The position numbers were made by a program, and so were the translations under genes. A model generated the notes under the pieces. That model was given only the letters and a program-made list of their open reading frames with translations. It did not search any database and was not told where the DNA came from. From Plantago major (Eukaryota > Streptophyta > Magnoliopsida > Lamiales > Plantaginaceae), in the NCBI GenBank assembly GCA_026545765.1, contig CM048844.1, forward strand, positions 53,354,932-53,418,931: DNA of 64,000 nucleotides. The letters run 5' to 3'. Position 1 is the stretch's first letter. Every line of letters begins with the position of its first letter. Below, one piece after another: positions 13,548 to 28,449 of this stretch.

Positions 13548-16500
13548 TCTCCATTAGAGTTCGTCGTTTGTGATACTCTTACTCGTTTTTGTGTATATTT
13601 TAAATCTCGAATATACTTTTTCGTTTCTCATTATACCACTCCTTTAGTGTATTGTTTATCTCTCAAAAAACGTTAATCGTTTGTTGTTAATCCCACTCCT
13701 TTTGTGTGTTGTTTAACTCATAATTAGAGTTCTTCGTCTATGACACACTTACTCCATTATGTGTAATTTTTAAATTTCGAATAGTCCTTTTCGTTTCTAA
13801 TTATCCTACTCCTTTAGTGTGTTGTTTATCTCTCAAGCCGAGTTGTTCGTTTGTTGTTTATCCCACTCCATTTGTTTGTTGTTTAACTCTTAATTACAGT
13901 TCTTCATTTGAGATAGAACTCCTTTCTGTGTATTTTTTAAATCTTAAATAGACTTTTTCGTTTCTCATTATCACACTCATCTAGTCTGTTGTTTATCTCT
14001 CAAGTAGAGTTGTTCGTTTGTTTTTAATCCCACTCCTTTTGTGTTTTGTTTAACTCTTAATTAGAGTTCTTCATCTGTGATACTCTTACTCCTTTCTATG
14101 TAATTTTTAAATTTCGAATAGACCTTTTCATTTCTCATTATCCCACTCCTTTAGAGTGTTGTTTATCTCTCAAGCAGAGTTGTTCGTTTTTTCTTTATCC
14201 CACTCCATTTGTTTGTTGTTTAACTCTCCATTAAAATTCTTCGTTTGTGATACTCTTACTCCTTTCTGTGTATATTTTAAATCTTGAATATACTCTTTCA
14301 TTTCATTATACCACTTGTTTAGTGTATTGTTTATCTCTCAAGTTCTTCGCTTGTTGTTAATCCCACTGCTTTGAGTGTTGTTTAACTCAATTAGAGTTCT
14401 TCGTCTGTGATACTCTTACTCCATTATGTGTAATTTTTAAATCTCGAATAGTCCTTTTCGTTTCTAATTATCCCACTCCTTTAGTGTGTTGTTTATCACT
14501 CAAGCAGAGTTGTTCGTTTGTTGTTTATCCCACTCCATTTGTTTGTTGTTTAACTCTTAATTAGTGTTTTTCATTTGAGATAGAACTCCTTTCTGTGTAT
14601 TTTTTAAATCTTAAATATACTTTTTCGTTTCTCATTATACCACTCCTCTAGTCTGTTGTTTATCTGTCAAGTAGAGTTGTTCGTTTGTTGTTAATCCCAC
14701 TCCTTTTGTGTTTTGTTTAACTCTTAATTAGAGTTCTTCATCTATGATACTCTTACTCCTTTCTGTGTAATTTTTAAATTTCGAATAGACCTTTTCATTT
14801 CTCATTATCCCACTCCTTTAGAGTGTTGTTGATGTCTCAAGCAGAGTTGGTCGTTTTTTGTTTATCGCACTCCATTTGTTTGTTGTTTAACTCTTAATTA
14901 GAGTTCTTCGTTTGAGATAGAACTCCTTTCTGTGTATTTTTTAAATCACTAATAGACTTTTTCCTTTCTCATTATCACACTCCTCAAGTGTGTTGTTTAT
15001 CAATCAAATAGAGTTGTTCGTTTGTTGTTAATCCCACTCCTTTTGTGTGTTGTTTAACTCTTAATTATAGTTCTTCGTCTGTGATACTCTTACTCCTTTC
15101 TGTGTAATTTTTAAATCTCGAATAGACCTTTTCGTTTCTCATAATCCCACTCCTTTTGTGTGTTGTTTATCTCACAGGCAAAGTTGTTCGTTTGTTGTTT
15201 ATCCCACTCCTTTTGTGTGTTGTTTAATTCTCCATTAGAATTCTTCGTTTGTGATACTCTTACTCCTTTCTGTGTATATTTTAAATCTGGAATAGACTTT
15301 TTCGTTTCTCATTATCACACTCCTCTAGTGTGTTGTTTATCTCTCAAGTAGAGTTGTTCGTTTGTTGTTTATCCCACTCCTTTTGTGTGTTGTTTAACTC
15401 TTAATTAGAGTTCTTCGTATGTGATACTCTTACTCCATTATGTATAATTTTTAAATCTCGAATAGACCTTTTCGTTTCTCATAATCCTACTCCTTTTGTG
15501 TGTTGTTTATCTCTGAAGCAGAGTTGTTCGTTTGTTGTTTATCCCACTCCTTTTGTGTGTTGTTTAACTCTCCATTAAAATTCTTCGTTTGTGATACTCT
15601 TACTCCTTTATGTGTATATTTTAAATCTCGAATATACTTTTTCATTTCTGGTTATACCACTCCTTTAGTGTACTGTTTATTTCTCAAGCAGAGTTCTTTG
15701 TTTGTTGTTAATCCCACTCCTTTTGAGTAATGTTTAACTCATAATTAGAGTTCTTCGTCTGTGATACTCTTACTCCATTATGTGTAATTTTTAAATCTCG
15801 AATAGTCCTTTTCGTTTCTAATTATCCCACTCCTTTAGTGTGTTGTTTATCTCTCAAGCAGAGTTGTTCGTTTGTTGTTTATCCTACTCCATTTGTGTGT
15901 TGTTTAACTCTTAATTAGAGTTCTTCGTCTGTGATACTCTTACTCCTTTCTGTGTAATTTTTAAATCTCGAATAGACCTTTTCGTTTCTCATAATCCCAC
16001 TCCTTTTGTGTGTTGTTTTACTCTCCATTAGAATTCTTCGTTTGCGATACTCTTACTCCTTTCTGTGTAGATTTTAAATCTGGAATAGACTTTTTCGTTT
16101 CTCATCATCCCACTCCTTTAGGGTGTTGTTTGTCTCTCAAATAGAGTTGTTCGTTTGTTGTTCATCGCACTCCTTTTGTGTGTTGTTTAACTCTTAATTA
16201 GAGTTCTTCGTCTGTGATACACTTACTCCTTTCTGTGTAATTATTAAATCTCGAATAGACCTTTTCGTTTCTCATCATCCCACTCGTTTTGTGTGTTGTT
16301 TATCTCTCAGGCAAAGTTGTTCGTTTGTTGTATCCCACTCCTTTTGTGTGTTGTTTAACTCTCCATTAGAATTCTTCGTTTGTGATACTCTTACTCCTTT
16401 ATGTGTATATTTTAAATCTGGAATAGACTTTTTCGTTTCTCATTATCCTACTCCTTTAGGGTGTTGTTTGTCTCTCAAATAGAGTTATTCGTTTGTTGTT

Positions 16501-19500
16501 AATCGCACTCCTTTTGTGTATTGTTTAACTCTTAATTAGAGTTCTTCGTCTGTGATACTCTTACTCCTTTCTGTGCAATTTTTAAATCTCGAATAGACCT
16601 TTTCGTTTCTCATAATCCCACTCCTTTTGTGTGTTGTTTATCTCTCAGGCAAAGTTGTTCGTTTGTTGTTTACCCCACTCCTTTTGTGTGTTGTTTAACT
16701 CTCCATTAGAGTTCTTCGTTTGTGATGCTCTTACTCTTTTTTGTGTATTTTTTAAATCTCGAATAAACTTTTTCGTTTCACAAGATCCCACTCCTTTAGT
16801 GTGTTGTTTATCTCTGAAGTGGAGTTGTTCGTCTGTTGTTTATCCCACTCCTTTTTTGTGTTGTTTAACTCTCAATTAGTGTTTTTCGTTTCTGATACTC
16901 TTACTCCTTTCTGTGTGATTTTTAAATCTCGAATAGACCTTTTCGTTTCTCATTATCTCACTCCTTTAGTGTGTCGTTTATCTCTCAAGTAGAGTTGTTC
17001 GTTTGTTGTTTATCCCACTCCGTTTGTGTGTTGTTCAACTCTTAATTAGAGTTCTTCGTATGTTATACTCTTATTCCATTATGTGTAATTTTTAAATCTT
17101 GAATAGACCTTTTCGTTTCTCATAATCCCACTCCTTTTGTGTGTTGTTTATCTTTCAAGCAGAGTTGTTCGTTTGTTGTTTATCCCACTCCATTTGTTTG
17201 TTGTTTAACTCGTAATTAGAGTTCTTCGTTTGAGATAGAACTCGTTTCTGTGTATTTTTTAAATGTTAAATAGACTTTTTCGTTATCACACTCCTCTAGT
17301 CTGTTGTTTATCTATCAAGTAGAGTTGTTCGTTTTTTGTTTATCCCACTCCATTTGTTTGTTGTTTAACTCTTAATTAGAGTTCTTCGTCTGTGATACTC
17401 TTACTCCTTTCTGTGTAATTTTTAAATCTCGAAAAGACCTTTTCGTTTCTCATAATCCCACTCCTTCTGTGTGTTGTTTAACTCTCCATTAGAATTCTTC
17501 GTTTGTGATACTCTTACTCCTTTATGTGTATATTTTAAATCTAGAATAGACTTTTTCGTTTCTCATTATCCTACTCCTTTAGGGTGTTGTTTGTCTCTCA
17601 AATAGAGTTATTCGTTTGTTGTTAATCGCACTCCTTTTGTGTATTGTTTAACTATTAATTAGAGTTCTTCGTCTGTGATACTCTTACTCCTTTTAGACCT
17701 TTTCGTTTCTCATAATCCCACTCCTTTTGTGTGTTGTTTATCTCTCAGGCAAAGTTGTTCGTTTGTTGTTTACCCCACTCCTTTGGTGTGTTGTTCAACT
17801 CTCCATTAGAGTTCTTCGTTTGTGATGCTCTTACTCTTTTTTGTGTATTTTTTAAATCTCGAATAAACTTTTTCGTTTCACAAGATCCCACTCCTTTAGT
17901 GTGTTGTTTATCTCTGAAGTGGAGTTGTTCGTTTGTTGTTTATCCCATTCCTTTTGTGTGTTGTTTAACTCTCAATTAGTGTTTTTCGTTTCTGATACTC
18001 TTACTCCTTTCTGTGTAATTTTTAAATCTGGAATAGACCTTTTCGTTTCTCATTATCTCACTCCTTTAGTGTGTTGTTTATCTCTCAAGTAGAGATGTTC
18101 ATTTGTTGTTTATCCCACTCCTTTTGTGTGTTGTTTAACTCTCCATTAAAATTCTTCGTTTGAGATAGAACTCCTTTCTGTGTATTTTTTAAATCACTAA
18201 TAGACTTTTTCCTTTCTCATTATCACACTCCTCAAGTGTGTTGTTTATCAATCAAAAAGAGTTGTTCGTATGTTGTTAATACCACTCCTTTTGTGTGTTG
18301 TTTAACTCTTAATTAGAGTTCTTCGTCTGTGATACTCTTACTCCTCTCTGTGTAATTTTTAAATCTAGAATAGACCTTTTCGTTTCTCATAATCCCACTC
18401 CTTTTGTGTGTTGTTTATCTCTCAGGCAAAGTTGTTCGTTTGTTGTTTATCCTACTCCTTTTGTGTGTTGTTTAACTCTCCATTAGAATTCTTCGTTTGC
18501 GATACTCTTACTCCTTTCTGTGTATATTTTAAATCTGGAATAGACTTTTTCGTTTCTCATTATCCCACTCCTTTAGGGTGTTGTTTGTCTCTCAAATAGA
18601 GTTGTTCGTTTGTTGTTAATCGCACTCCTTTGTGTGTTGTTTAACTCTTAATTAGAGTTCTTCGTATGTGACACTCTTACTCCTTTCTGTGTAATTTTTA
18701 AATCTCGAATAGACCTTTTCGTTTCTCATAATCCCACTCCTTTTGTGTGTTGTTTTACTCTCCATTAGAATTCTTCGTTTGCGATACTCTTACTCTTTTC
18801 AGTGTAGATTTTAAATCTGGAATAGACTTTTTCGTTTCTCATTATCCCACTCCTTTAGGGTGTTGTTTGTCTCTCAAATAGAGTTGTTCGTTTGTTGTTC
18901 ATCGCACTCCTTTTTTGTGTTGTTTAACTCTTAATTAGAGTTCTTCGTCTGTGATACTCTTACTCCTTTCTGTGTAATTTTTAAATCTCGAATAGACCTT
19001 TTCGTTTCTCATAATCCCACTCCTTTTGTGTCTTGTTTATCTCTCAGGCAAAGTTGTTCGTTTGTTGTATCCCACTCCTTTTGTGTGTTGTTTAACTCTC
19101 CATTAGAATTCTTCGTTTGTGATACTCGTACTCCTTTATGTGTACATTTTAAATCTGGAATAGACTTTTTCGTTTCTCATTATCCTACTCCTTTAGGGTG
19201 TTGTTTGTCTCTCAAATAGAGTTATTCGTTTGTTGTTAATCGCACTCCTTTTGTGCATTGTTTAACTCTTAATTAGAGTTCTTCGTCAGTGATACTCTTA
19301 CTCCTTTCTGTGTAATTTTTAAATCTCGAATAGACCTTTTCGTTTCTCATAATCCCACTCCTTTTGTGTGTTGTTTATCTCTCAGGCAAAGTTGTTCGTT
19401 TGTTGTTTACCCCACTCCTTTTATGTGTTGTTTAACTCTCCATTAGAGTTATTCGTTTGTGATGATCTTACTCTTTTTTGTGTATTTTTTAAATCTCGAA

Positions 19501-22500
19501 TAAACTTTTTCGTTTCACAAGATCCCACTCCTTTAGTGTGTTGTTTATCTCTGAAGTGGAGTTGTTCGTATGTTGTTTATCCCACTCCTTTTGTGTGTTG
19601 TTTTACTCTCCATTAAAATTCTTTGTTTGAGATAGAACTCCTTTCTGTGTATTTTTTAAATCACTAATAGACTTTTTCCTTTCTCATTATCACACTCCTC
19701 AAGTGTGTTGTTTATCAATCAAAAAGAGTTGTTCGTATGTTGTTAATACCACTCCTTTTGTGTGTTGTTTAACTCTTAATTAGAGTTCTTCGTCTGTGAT
19801 ACTCTTACTCCTCTCAGTGTAATTTTTAAATCTCGAATAGACCTTTTCATTTCTCATAATCCCACTCCTTTTGTGTGTTGTTTATCTCTCAGGCAAAGTT
19901 GTTCGTTTGTTGTTTATCCCACTCCTTTTGTGTGTTGTTTAAGTCTCCATTAGAATTCTTCGTTTGCGATACTCTTACTCCTTTCTGTGTATATTTTAAA
20001 TCTGGAATAGACTTTTTCGTTTCTCATTATCCCACTCCTTTAGGGTGTTGTTTGTCTCTCAAATAGAGTTGTTCGTTTGTTGTTAATCGCACTCCTTTGT
20101 GTGTTGTTTGACTCTTAATTAGAGTTCTTCGTCAGTGATACTCTTACTCCTTTCTATGTAATTTTTAAATCTCGAATAGACCTTTTCGTTTCTCATAATC
20201 CCACTCCTTTTGTGTTTTGTTTAACTATCCATTAGAGTTCTTCGTTTGTGATGCTCTTACTCTTTTTTGTGTACTTTTTAAATCTCGAATAAACTTTTTC
20301 ATTTCACAAGATCCCACTCCTTTAGTGTGTTGATTATCTCTGAAGTGGAGTTGTTCGTCTGTTGTTTATCCCACTTCTTTGTGTGTTGTTTAACTCTCAA
20401 TTAGTGTTTTTCGTTTCTGATACTCTTACTCCTTTCTGTGTAATTTTTAAATCTGGAATAGACCTTTTCGTTTCTCATTATCTCACTCCTTTAGTGTGTT
20501 GTTTATCTCTCAAGTAGAGATGTTCGTTTGTTGTTTATCCCACTCCATTTGTTTGTTTTTTAACTCTTAATTAGAGTTCTTCGTTTGAGATAGAACTCTT
20601 TTCTGTATATTTTTTAAATCTCTAATAGACTTTTTCGTTTCTCATTATCACACTCCTCTAGTGTGTGTGTTGTTTATCTCTCAAGTAGAGTTGTTCGTTT
20701 GTTGTTTATCCCACTCCTTTTGTGTGTTGTTTAACTCTTAATTAGAGTTTTTCCTATGTGATACTCTTACTCCATTATGTGTAATTTTTAAATCTCGAAT
20801 AGACCTTTTCGTTTCTTATAATCCCACTCCTTTTGTGTGTTGTTTATCTTTCAAGCAGAGTTGTTCGTTTTTTGTTTATCCCACTCCATTTGTTTGTTGT
20901 TTAACTCTCCATTAGAGTTCGTCGTCTGATACTCTACCTTTCTTGTATATTTTAAATCTCGAATATACTTTTTCGTTTCTCATTATACCACTCCTTTAGT
21001 GTGTTGTTTTTCTCTCAAACAGAGTTCTTCGTTTGTTGTTAATCCCACTCCTTTTGAGTGTTGTTTAACTCATAATTAGAGTTCTTCGTCTATGATACTC
21101 TTACTCCATTATGTGTAATTTTTAAATCTCGAATAGTCCTTTTCGTTTCTAATTATCCCACTCCTTTAGTGTGTTGTTTATCTCTCAAGCAGAGTTGTTC
21201 GTTTGTTGTTTATCCCACTCCATTTGTTTGTTGTTTAACTCTTAATTAGAGTTCTTCGTTTGAGATAGAACTCCTTTCTGTGTATTTTTTAAATCACTAA
21301 TAGACTTTTTCCTTTCTCATTATCACACTCCTCAAGTGTGTTGTTTATCAATCAAAAAGAGTTGTTCGTATGTTGTTAATACCACTCCTTTTGTGTGTTG
21401 TTTAACTCTTAATTAGAGTTCTTCGTCTGTGATACTCTTACTCCTCTCAGTGTAATTTTTAAATCTCGAATAGACCTTTTCGTTTCTCATAATCCCACTC
21501 CTTTTGTGTGTTGTTTATCTCTCAGGCAAAGTTGTTTGTTTGTTGTTTATCCCACTTTTTGTGTGTTGTTTAACTCCATTAGAATTCTTCGCTTATGATA
21601 CTCTTTACTTTCTGTATATTTTAAATCTGGAATAGACTTTTTCGTTTCTCATTATCCCACTCCTTTAGGGTGTTGTTTGTCTCTCAAATAGAGTTGTTCG
21701 TTTGTTGTTAATCGCACTCCTTTTGTGTGTTGTTTAACTCTTAATTAGAGTTCTTCGTCTGTGATACTCTTACTCCTTTCTGTGTAATTTTTAAATCTCG
21801 AATAGACCTTTTCGTTTCTCATAATCCCACTCCTTTTGTGTGTTGTTTATCTCTCAGGCAAAGTTGTTCGTTTGTTGTTTATCCCACTCCTTTTGTGTGT
21901 TGTTTAAGTCTCCATTAGAATTCTTCGTTTGCGATACTCTTACTCCTTTCTGTGTATATTTTAAATCTGGAATAGACTTTTTCGTTTCGCATTATCCCAC
22001 TCCTTTAGGGTGTTGTTTGTCTCTCAAATAGAGTTGTTCGTTTGTTGTTAATCGCACTCCTTTTGTGTGTTGTTTAACTCTTAATTAGAGTTCTTCGTCT
22101 GTGATACTCTTACTCCTTTCTGTGTAATTTTTAAATCTCGAATAGACCTTTTCGTTTCTCATAATCCCACTCCTTTTGTGTGTTGTTTATCTCTCAGGCA
22201 AAGTTGTTCGTTTGTTGTTTACCCCACTCCTTTTGTGTGTTGTTTAACTCTCCATTAGAGTTATTCGTTTCTGATGCTCTTACTCTTTTTTGTGTATTTT
22301 TTAAATCTCGAATAAACTTTTTCGTTTCACAAGATCCCACACCTTTAGTGTGTTGTTTATCTCTGAAGTGGAGTTGTTCGTTTGTTGTTTATCCCACTCC
22401 TTTTGTGTGTTGTTTTACTCTACATTAAAATGCTTCGTTTGAGATAGAACTCCTTTCTGTGTATTTTTTAAATCACTAATAGACTTTTTCCTTTCTCATT

Positions 22501-24151
22501 ATCACACTCCTCAAGTGTGTTGTTTATCAATCAAAAAGAGTTGTTCGTATGTTGTTAATACCACTCCTTTTGTGTGTTGTTTAACTCTTAATTAGAGTTC
22601 TTCGTCTGTGATACTCTTACTCCTTTCTGTGTAATTTTTAAATCTCGAATAGACCTTTTCGTTTCTCATAATCCCACTCCTTTTGTGTGTTGTTTAACTC
22701 TCCATTAGAGTTCTTCGTTTGTGATGCTCTTACTCTTTTTTGTGTATTTTTTAAATCTCGAATAAACTTTTTCGTTTCACAAGATCCCACTCCTTTAGTG
22801 TGTTGTTTATCTCTGAAGTGGAGTTGTTCGTCTGTTGTTTATCCCACTCCATTTTTGTGTTGTTTAACTCTCAATTAGTGTTTTTCGTTTATGATACTCT
22901 TACTCCTGTCTGTGTAATTTTTAAATCTCGAATAGACCTTTTCGTTTCTCATTATCTCACTCCTTTAGTGTGTTGTTTATCTCTCAAGTAGAGATGTTCG
23001 TTTGTTGTTTATCCCACTCCATTTGTTTGTTTTTTAACTCTTAATTAGAGTTCTTCGTTTGAGATAGAACTCCTTTCTATGTATTTTTTAAATCTCTAAT
23101 AGACTTTTTCGTTTCTCATTATCACACTCCTCAAGTGTGTTGTTTATCAATAAAAAAGAGTTGTTCGTATGTTGTTAATACCACTCCTTTTGTGTGTTGT
23201 TTAACTCTTAATTAGAGTTCTTCGTCTGTGATACTCTTACTCCTCTCAGTGTAATTTTTAAATCTCGAATAGACCTTTTCGTTTCTCATAATCCCACTCC
23301 TTTTGTGTGTTGTTTATCTCTCAGGCAAAGTTGTTCGTTTGTTGTTTATCCCACTCCTTTTGTGTGTTGTTTAAGTCTCCATTAGAATTCTTCGTTTGCG
23401 ATACTCTTACTCCTTTCTGTGTATATTTTAAATCTGGAATAGACTTTTTCGTTTCTCATTATCCCACTCCTTTAGGGTGTTGTTTGTCTCTCAAATAGAG
23501 TTGTTCGTTTGTTGTTAATCGCACTCCTTTTGTGTGTTGTTTAACTCTTAATTAGAGTTCTTCGTCTGTGATACTCTTACTCCTTTCTGTGTAATTTTTA
23601 AATCTCGAATAGACCTTTTCGTTTCTCATAATCCCACTCCTTTTGTGTGTTGTTTATCTCTCAGGCAAAGTTGTTCGTTTGTTGTTTACCCCACTCCTTT
23701 TGTGTGTTGTTTAACTCTCCATTAGAGTTCTTCGTTTGTGATGCTCTTACTCTTTTTTGTGTATTTTTTAAATCTCGAATAAACTTTTTCGTTTCACAAG
23801 ATCCCACTCCTTTAGTGTGTTGTTTATCTCTGAAGTGGAGTTGTTCGTCTGTTGTTTATCCCACTTCTTTTGTGTGTTGTTTAACTCTCAATTAGTGTTT
23901 TTCGTTTCTGATACTCTTACTCCTTTCTGTGTCATTTTTAAATCTCGAATAGACCTTTTCGTTTCTCATTATCTCACTCCTTTAGTGTGTTGTTTATCTC
24001 TCAAGTAGAGATGTTCGTTTGTTGTTTATCCCACTCCATTTGTTTGTTTTTTAACTCTTAATTAGAGTTCTTCGTTTGAGATAGAACTCTTTTCTGTATA
24101 TTTTTTAAATCTCTAATAGACTTTTTCGTTTCTCATTATCACACTCCTCTA

Positions 24152-27100
24152 GTGTGTGTGTTGTTTATCTCTCAAGTAGAGTTGTTCGTTTGTTGTTTAT
24201 CCCACTCCTTTTGTGTGTTGTTTAACTCTTAATTAGAGTTTTTCCTATGTGATACTCTTACTCCATTATGTGTAATTTTTAAATCTCGAATAGACCTTTT
24301 CGTTTCTTATAATCCCACTCCTTTTGTGTGTTGTTTATCTTCCAAGCAGAGTTGTTCGTTTTTTGTTTATCCCACTCCATTTGTTTGTTGTTTAACTCTC
24401 CATTAGAGTTCGTCGTCTGTGATACTCTTACTCGTTTCTGTGTATATTTTAAATCTCGAATATACGTTTTCGTTTCTCATTATACCACTCCTTTAGTGTG
24501 TTGTTTTTCTCTCAAACAGAGTTCTTCGTTTGTTGTTAATCCCACTCCTTTTGAGTGTTGTTTAACTCATAATTAGAGTTCTTCGTCTGTAATACTCTTA
24601 CTCCATCATGTGTAATTTTTAAATCTCGAATAGTCCTTTTCGTTTCTTATTATCCCACTCCTTTAGTGTTTTGTTTATCTCTCAAGCAGAGTTGTTCGTT
24701 TGTTGTTTATCCCACTCCATTTGTTTGTTGTTTAACTCGTAATTAGAGTTCTTCGTTTGAGATAGAATTCCTTTCTGTGTATTTTTTAAAATCACTAATA
24801 GACTTTTTCCTTTCTCATTATCACACTCCTCAAGTGTGTTGTTTATCAATCAAAAAGAGTTGTTCGTATGTTGTTAATACCACTCCTTTTGTGTGTTGTT
24901 TAACTCTTAATTAGAGTTCTTCGTCTGTGATACTCTTACTCCTCTCACTGTAATTTTTAAATCTCGAATAGACCTTTTCGTTTCTCATAATCCCACTCCT
25001 TTTGTGTGTTGTTTATCTCTCAGGCAAAGTTGTTCGTTTGTTGTTTATCCCACTCCTTTTGTGTGTTGTTTAAGTCTCCATTAGAATTCTTCGTTTGCGA
25101 TACTCTTACTCCTTTCTGTGTATATTTTAAATCTGGAATAGACTTTTTCGTTTCGCATTATCCCACTCCTTTAGGGTGTTGTTTGTCTCTCAAATAGAGT
25201 TGTTCGTTTGTTGTTAATCGCACTCCTTTTGTGTGTTGTTTAACTCTTAATTAGAGTTCTTCGTCTGTGATACTCTTACTCCTTTCTGTGTAATTTTTAA
25301 ATCTCGAATAGACCTTTTCGTTTCTCATAATCCCACCTTTCAGGTGTTGTTTATCTCTCGTGCAAAGTTGTTCGCTTGTTGTTAATCGCACTCCTTTTGT
25401 GTGTTGTTTAACTCCATTAGAATTCTTCGCTTGTGATACTCTTACTCCTTTCTCGTGTATTTTTAAACTGAATAGACTTTTTCGCTTCTCATTATCCCAC
25501 CTTTAGGTGTTGTTTGTCTCTCAAATAGAGTTGTTCGTTTGTTGTTAATCGCACTCCTTTTGTGTGTTGTTTAACTCTTAATTAGAGTTCTTCGTCTGTG
25601 ATACTCTTACTCCTTCTCTGTAATTTTTAAATCTCAATAGACCTTTTCGCTTCTCAAATCCCACTCCTTTTGTGTTGTTTATCTCTCGTGCAAAGTTGTT
25701 CGTTTGTTGTTTATCCCACCTTTTGTGTTGTTTAACTCTCCATTAGAGTTATTCGTGTGATGCTCTTACTCTTTTTTGTGTATTTTTTAAATCTCGAATA
25801 AACTTTTTCGTTTCACAAGATCCCACGCCTTTAGTGTGTTGTTTATCTCTGAAGTGGAGTTGTTCGTTTGTTGTTTATCCCACTCCTTTTGTGTGTTGTT
25901 TTACTCTACATTAAAATGCTTCGTTTGAGATAGAACTCCTTTCTGTGTATTTTTTAAATCACTAATAGACTTTTTCCTTTCTCATTATCACACTCCTCAA
26001 GTGTGTTGTTTATCAATCAAAAAGAGTTGTTCGTATGTTGTTAATACCACTCCTTTTGTGTGTTGTTTAACTCTTAATTAGAGTTCTTCGTCTGTGATAC
26101 TCTTACTCCTTTCTGTGTAATTTTTAAATCTCGAATAGACCTTTTCGTTTCTCATAATCCCACTCCTTTTGTGTGTTGTTTAACTCTCCATTAGAGTTCT
26201 TCGTTTGTGATGCTCTTACTCTTTTTTGTGTATTTTTTAAATCTCGAATAAACTTTTTCGTTTCACAAGATCCCACTCCTTTAGTGTGTTGTTTATCTCT
26301 GAAGTGGAGTTGTTCGTCTGTTGTTTATCCCACTCCTTTTTTGTGTTGTTTAACTCTCAATTAGTGTTTTTCGTTTATGATACTCTTACTCCTTTCTGTG
26401 TATATTTTAAATCTCGAATAGACCTTTTCGTTTCTCATTATCTCACTCCTTTAGTGTGTTGTTTATCTCTCAAGTAGAGATGTTCGTTTGTTGTTTATCC
26501 CACTCCATTTGTTTGTTTTTTAACTCTTAATTAGAGTTCTTCGTTTGAGATAGAACTCCTTTCTATGTATTTTTTAAATCTCTAATAGACTTTTTCGTTT
26601 CTCATTATCACACTCCTCAAGTGTGTTGTTTATCAATAAAAAAGAGTTGTTCGTATGTTGTTAATACCACTCCTTTTGTGTGTTGTTTAAGTCTTAATTA
26701 GAGTTCTTTGTCTGTGATACTCTTACTCCTCTCAGTGTAATTTTTAAATCTCGAATAGACCTTTTCATTTCTCATAATCCCACTCCTTTTGTGTGTTGTT
26801 TATCTCTCAGGCAAAGTTGTTCGTTTGTTGTTTATCCCACTCCTTTTGTGTGTTGTTTAAGTCTCCATTAGAATTCTTCGTTTGCGATACTCTTACTCCT
26901 TTCTGTGTATATTTTAAATCTGGAATAGACTTTTTCGTTTCTCATTATCCCACTCCTTTAGGGTGTTGTTTGTCTCTCAAATAGAGTTGTTCGTTTGTTG
27001 TTAATCGCACTCCTTTTGTGTGTTGTTTAACTCTTAATTAGAGTTCTTCGTCTGTGATACTCTTACTCCTTTCTGTGTAATTTTTAAATCTCGAATAGAC

Positions 27101-27637
27101 CTTTTCGTTTCTCGTAATCCCACTCCTTTTGTGTGTTGTTTATCTCTCAGGCAAAGTTGTTCGTTTGTTGTTTACCCCACTCCTTTTGTGTGTTGTTTAA
27201 CTATCCATTAGAGTTCTTCGTTTGTGATGCTCTTACTCTTTTTTGTGTACTTTTTAAAACTCGAATAAACTTTTTCGTTTCACAAGATCCCACTCCTTTA
27301 GTGTGTTGTTTATCTCTGAAGTGGAGTTGTTCGTCTGTTGTTTATCCCACTTCTTTTGTGTGTTGTTTAACTCTCAATTAGTGTTTTTCGTTTCTGATAC
27401 TCTTACTCCTTTCTGTGTAATTTTTAAATCTGGAATAGACCTTTTCGTTTCTCATTATCTCACTCCTTTAGTGTGTTGTTTATCTCTCAAGTAGAGATGT
27501 TCGTTTGTTGTTTATCTCACTCCATTTGTTTGTTTTTTAACTCTTAATTAGAGTTCTTCGTTTGAGATAGAACTCCTTTCTGTATATTTTTTAAATCTCT
27601 AATAGACTTTTTCGTTTCTCATTATCACACTCCTCTA
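24152..27637 (+). repeat. One higher-order repeat unit (3486 bp)
   Basis: A complete period between two ctctagtgtgtgtgttg markers, given as the reference unit for domain II. It includes the atcaatcaaaaagag variants, the ctctcaggcaaag variants and the cacaagatcccactcc variants in an order repeated by the neighbouring units. It contains one compressed patch at about 25334-25750 that the preceding unit lacks. Confidence 0.75.
25334..25750 (+). repeat. Compressed, indel-rich satellite patch
   Basis: Several adjacent monomers are shortened and carry the signature words ttcgcttgttg, cccacctt, ctctcgtgcaaag and tttcaggtgttg. The equivalent positions one higher-order unit earlier (about 21850-22260) read as normal monomers. 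The change is therefore local and recent, or technical. Similar smaller patches occur near 21525-21620, 29945-30130 and 30470-30565. Confidence 0.7.
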
Positions 27638-28449
27638 GTGTGTGTGTTGTTTATCTCTCAAGTAGAGTTGTTCGTTTGTTGTTTATCCCACTCCTTTTGT
27701 GTGTTGTTTAACTCTTACTCCATTATGTGTAATTTTTAAATCTCGAATAGACCTTTTCGTTTCTTATAATCCCACTCCTTTTGTGTGTTGTTTATCTTCC
27801 AAGCAGAGTTGTTCGTTTTTTGTTTATCCCACTCCATTTGTTTGCTGGTTAACTCTCCATTAGAGTTCGTCGTCTGTGATACTCTTACTCGTTTCTGTGT
27901 ATATTTTAAATCTCGAATATACGTTTTCGTTTCTCATTATACCACTCCTTTAGTGTTTTGTTTCTCTCTCAAACTGAGTTCTTCGTTTGTTGTTAATCCC
28001 ACTCCTTTTGAGTGTTGTTTAACTCATAATTAGAGTTCTTCGTCTGTGATACTCTTACTCCATCATGTGTAATTTTTAAATCTCGAATAGTCCTTTTCGT
28101 TTCTTATTATCCCACTCCTTTAGTGTGTTGTTTATCTCTCAAGCAGAGTTGTTCGTTTGTTGTTTATCCCACTCCATTTGTTTGTTGTTTAACTCGTAAT
28201 TAGAGTTCTTCGTTTGAGATAGAATTCCTTTCTGTGTATTTTTTAAATCACTAATAGACTTTTTCCTTTCTCATTATCACACTCCTCAAGTGTGTTGTTT
28301 ATCAATCAAAAAGAGTTGTTCGTATGTTGTTAATACCACTCCTTTTGTGTGTTGTTTAACTCTTAATTAGAGTTCTTCGTCTGTGATACTCTTACTCCTC
28401 TCAGTGTAATTTTTAAATCTCGAATAGACCTTTTCGTTTCTCATAATCC

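Larger units (their letters stand above)
1..16200 (+). repeat. Satellite domain I: mosaic of duplicated kilobase blocks
   Basis: In this part, variant monomers recur in shared order but at irregular offsets. A private variant aaaaaacgttaatcg occurs four times, near 27, 3130, 9098 and 13667. A variant ctggtattat occurs six times, near 652, 2799, 5947, 8759, 11690 and 13323. Matching stretches run for one to two kilobases and then switch partner, as expected from repeated unequal crossover and segmental duplication. No single higher-order period fits the whole domain. The boundary with domain II near 16.2 kb is approximate; it is where variants such as acaagatcccactcc and ctctcaggcaaag start to dominate. 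Confidence 0.75.
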
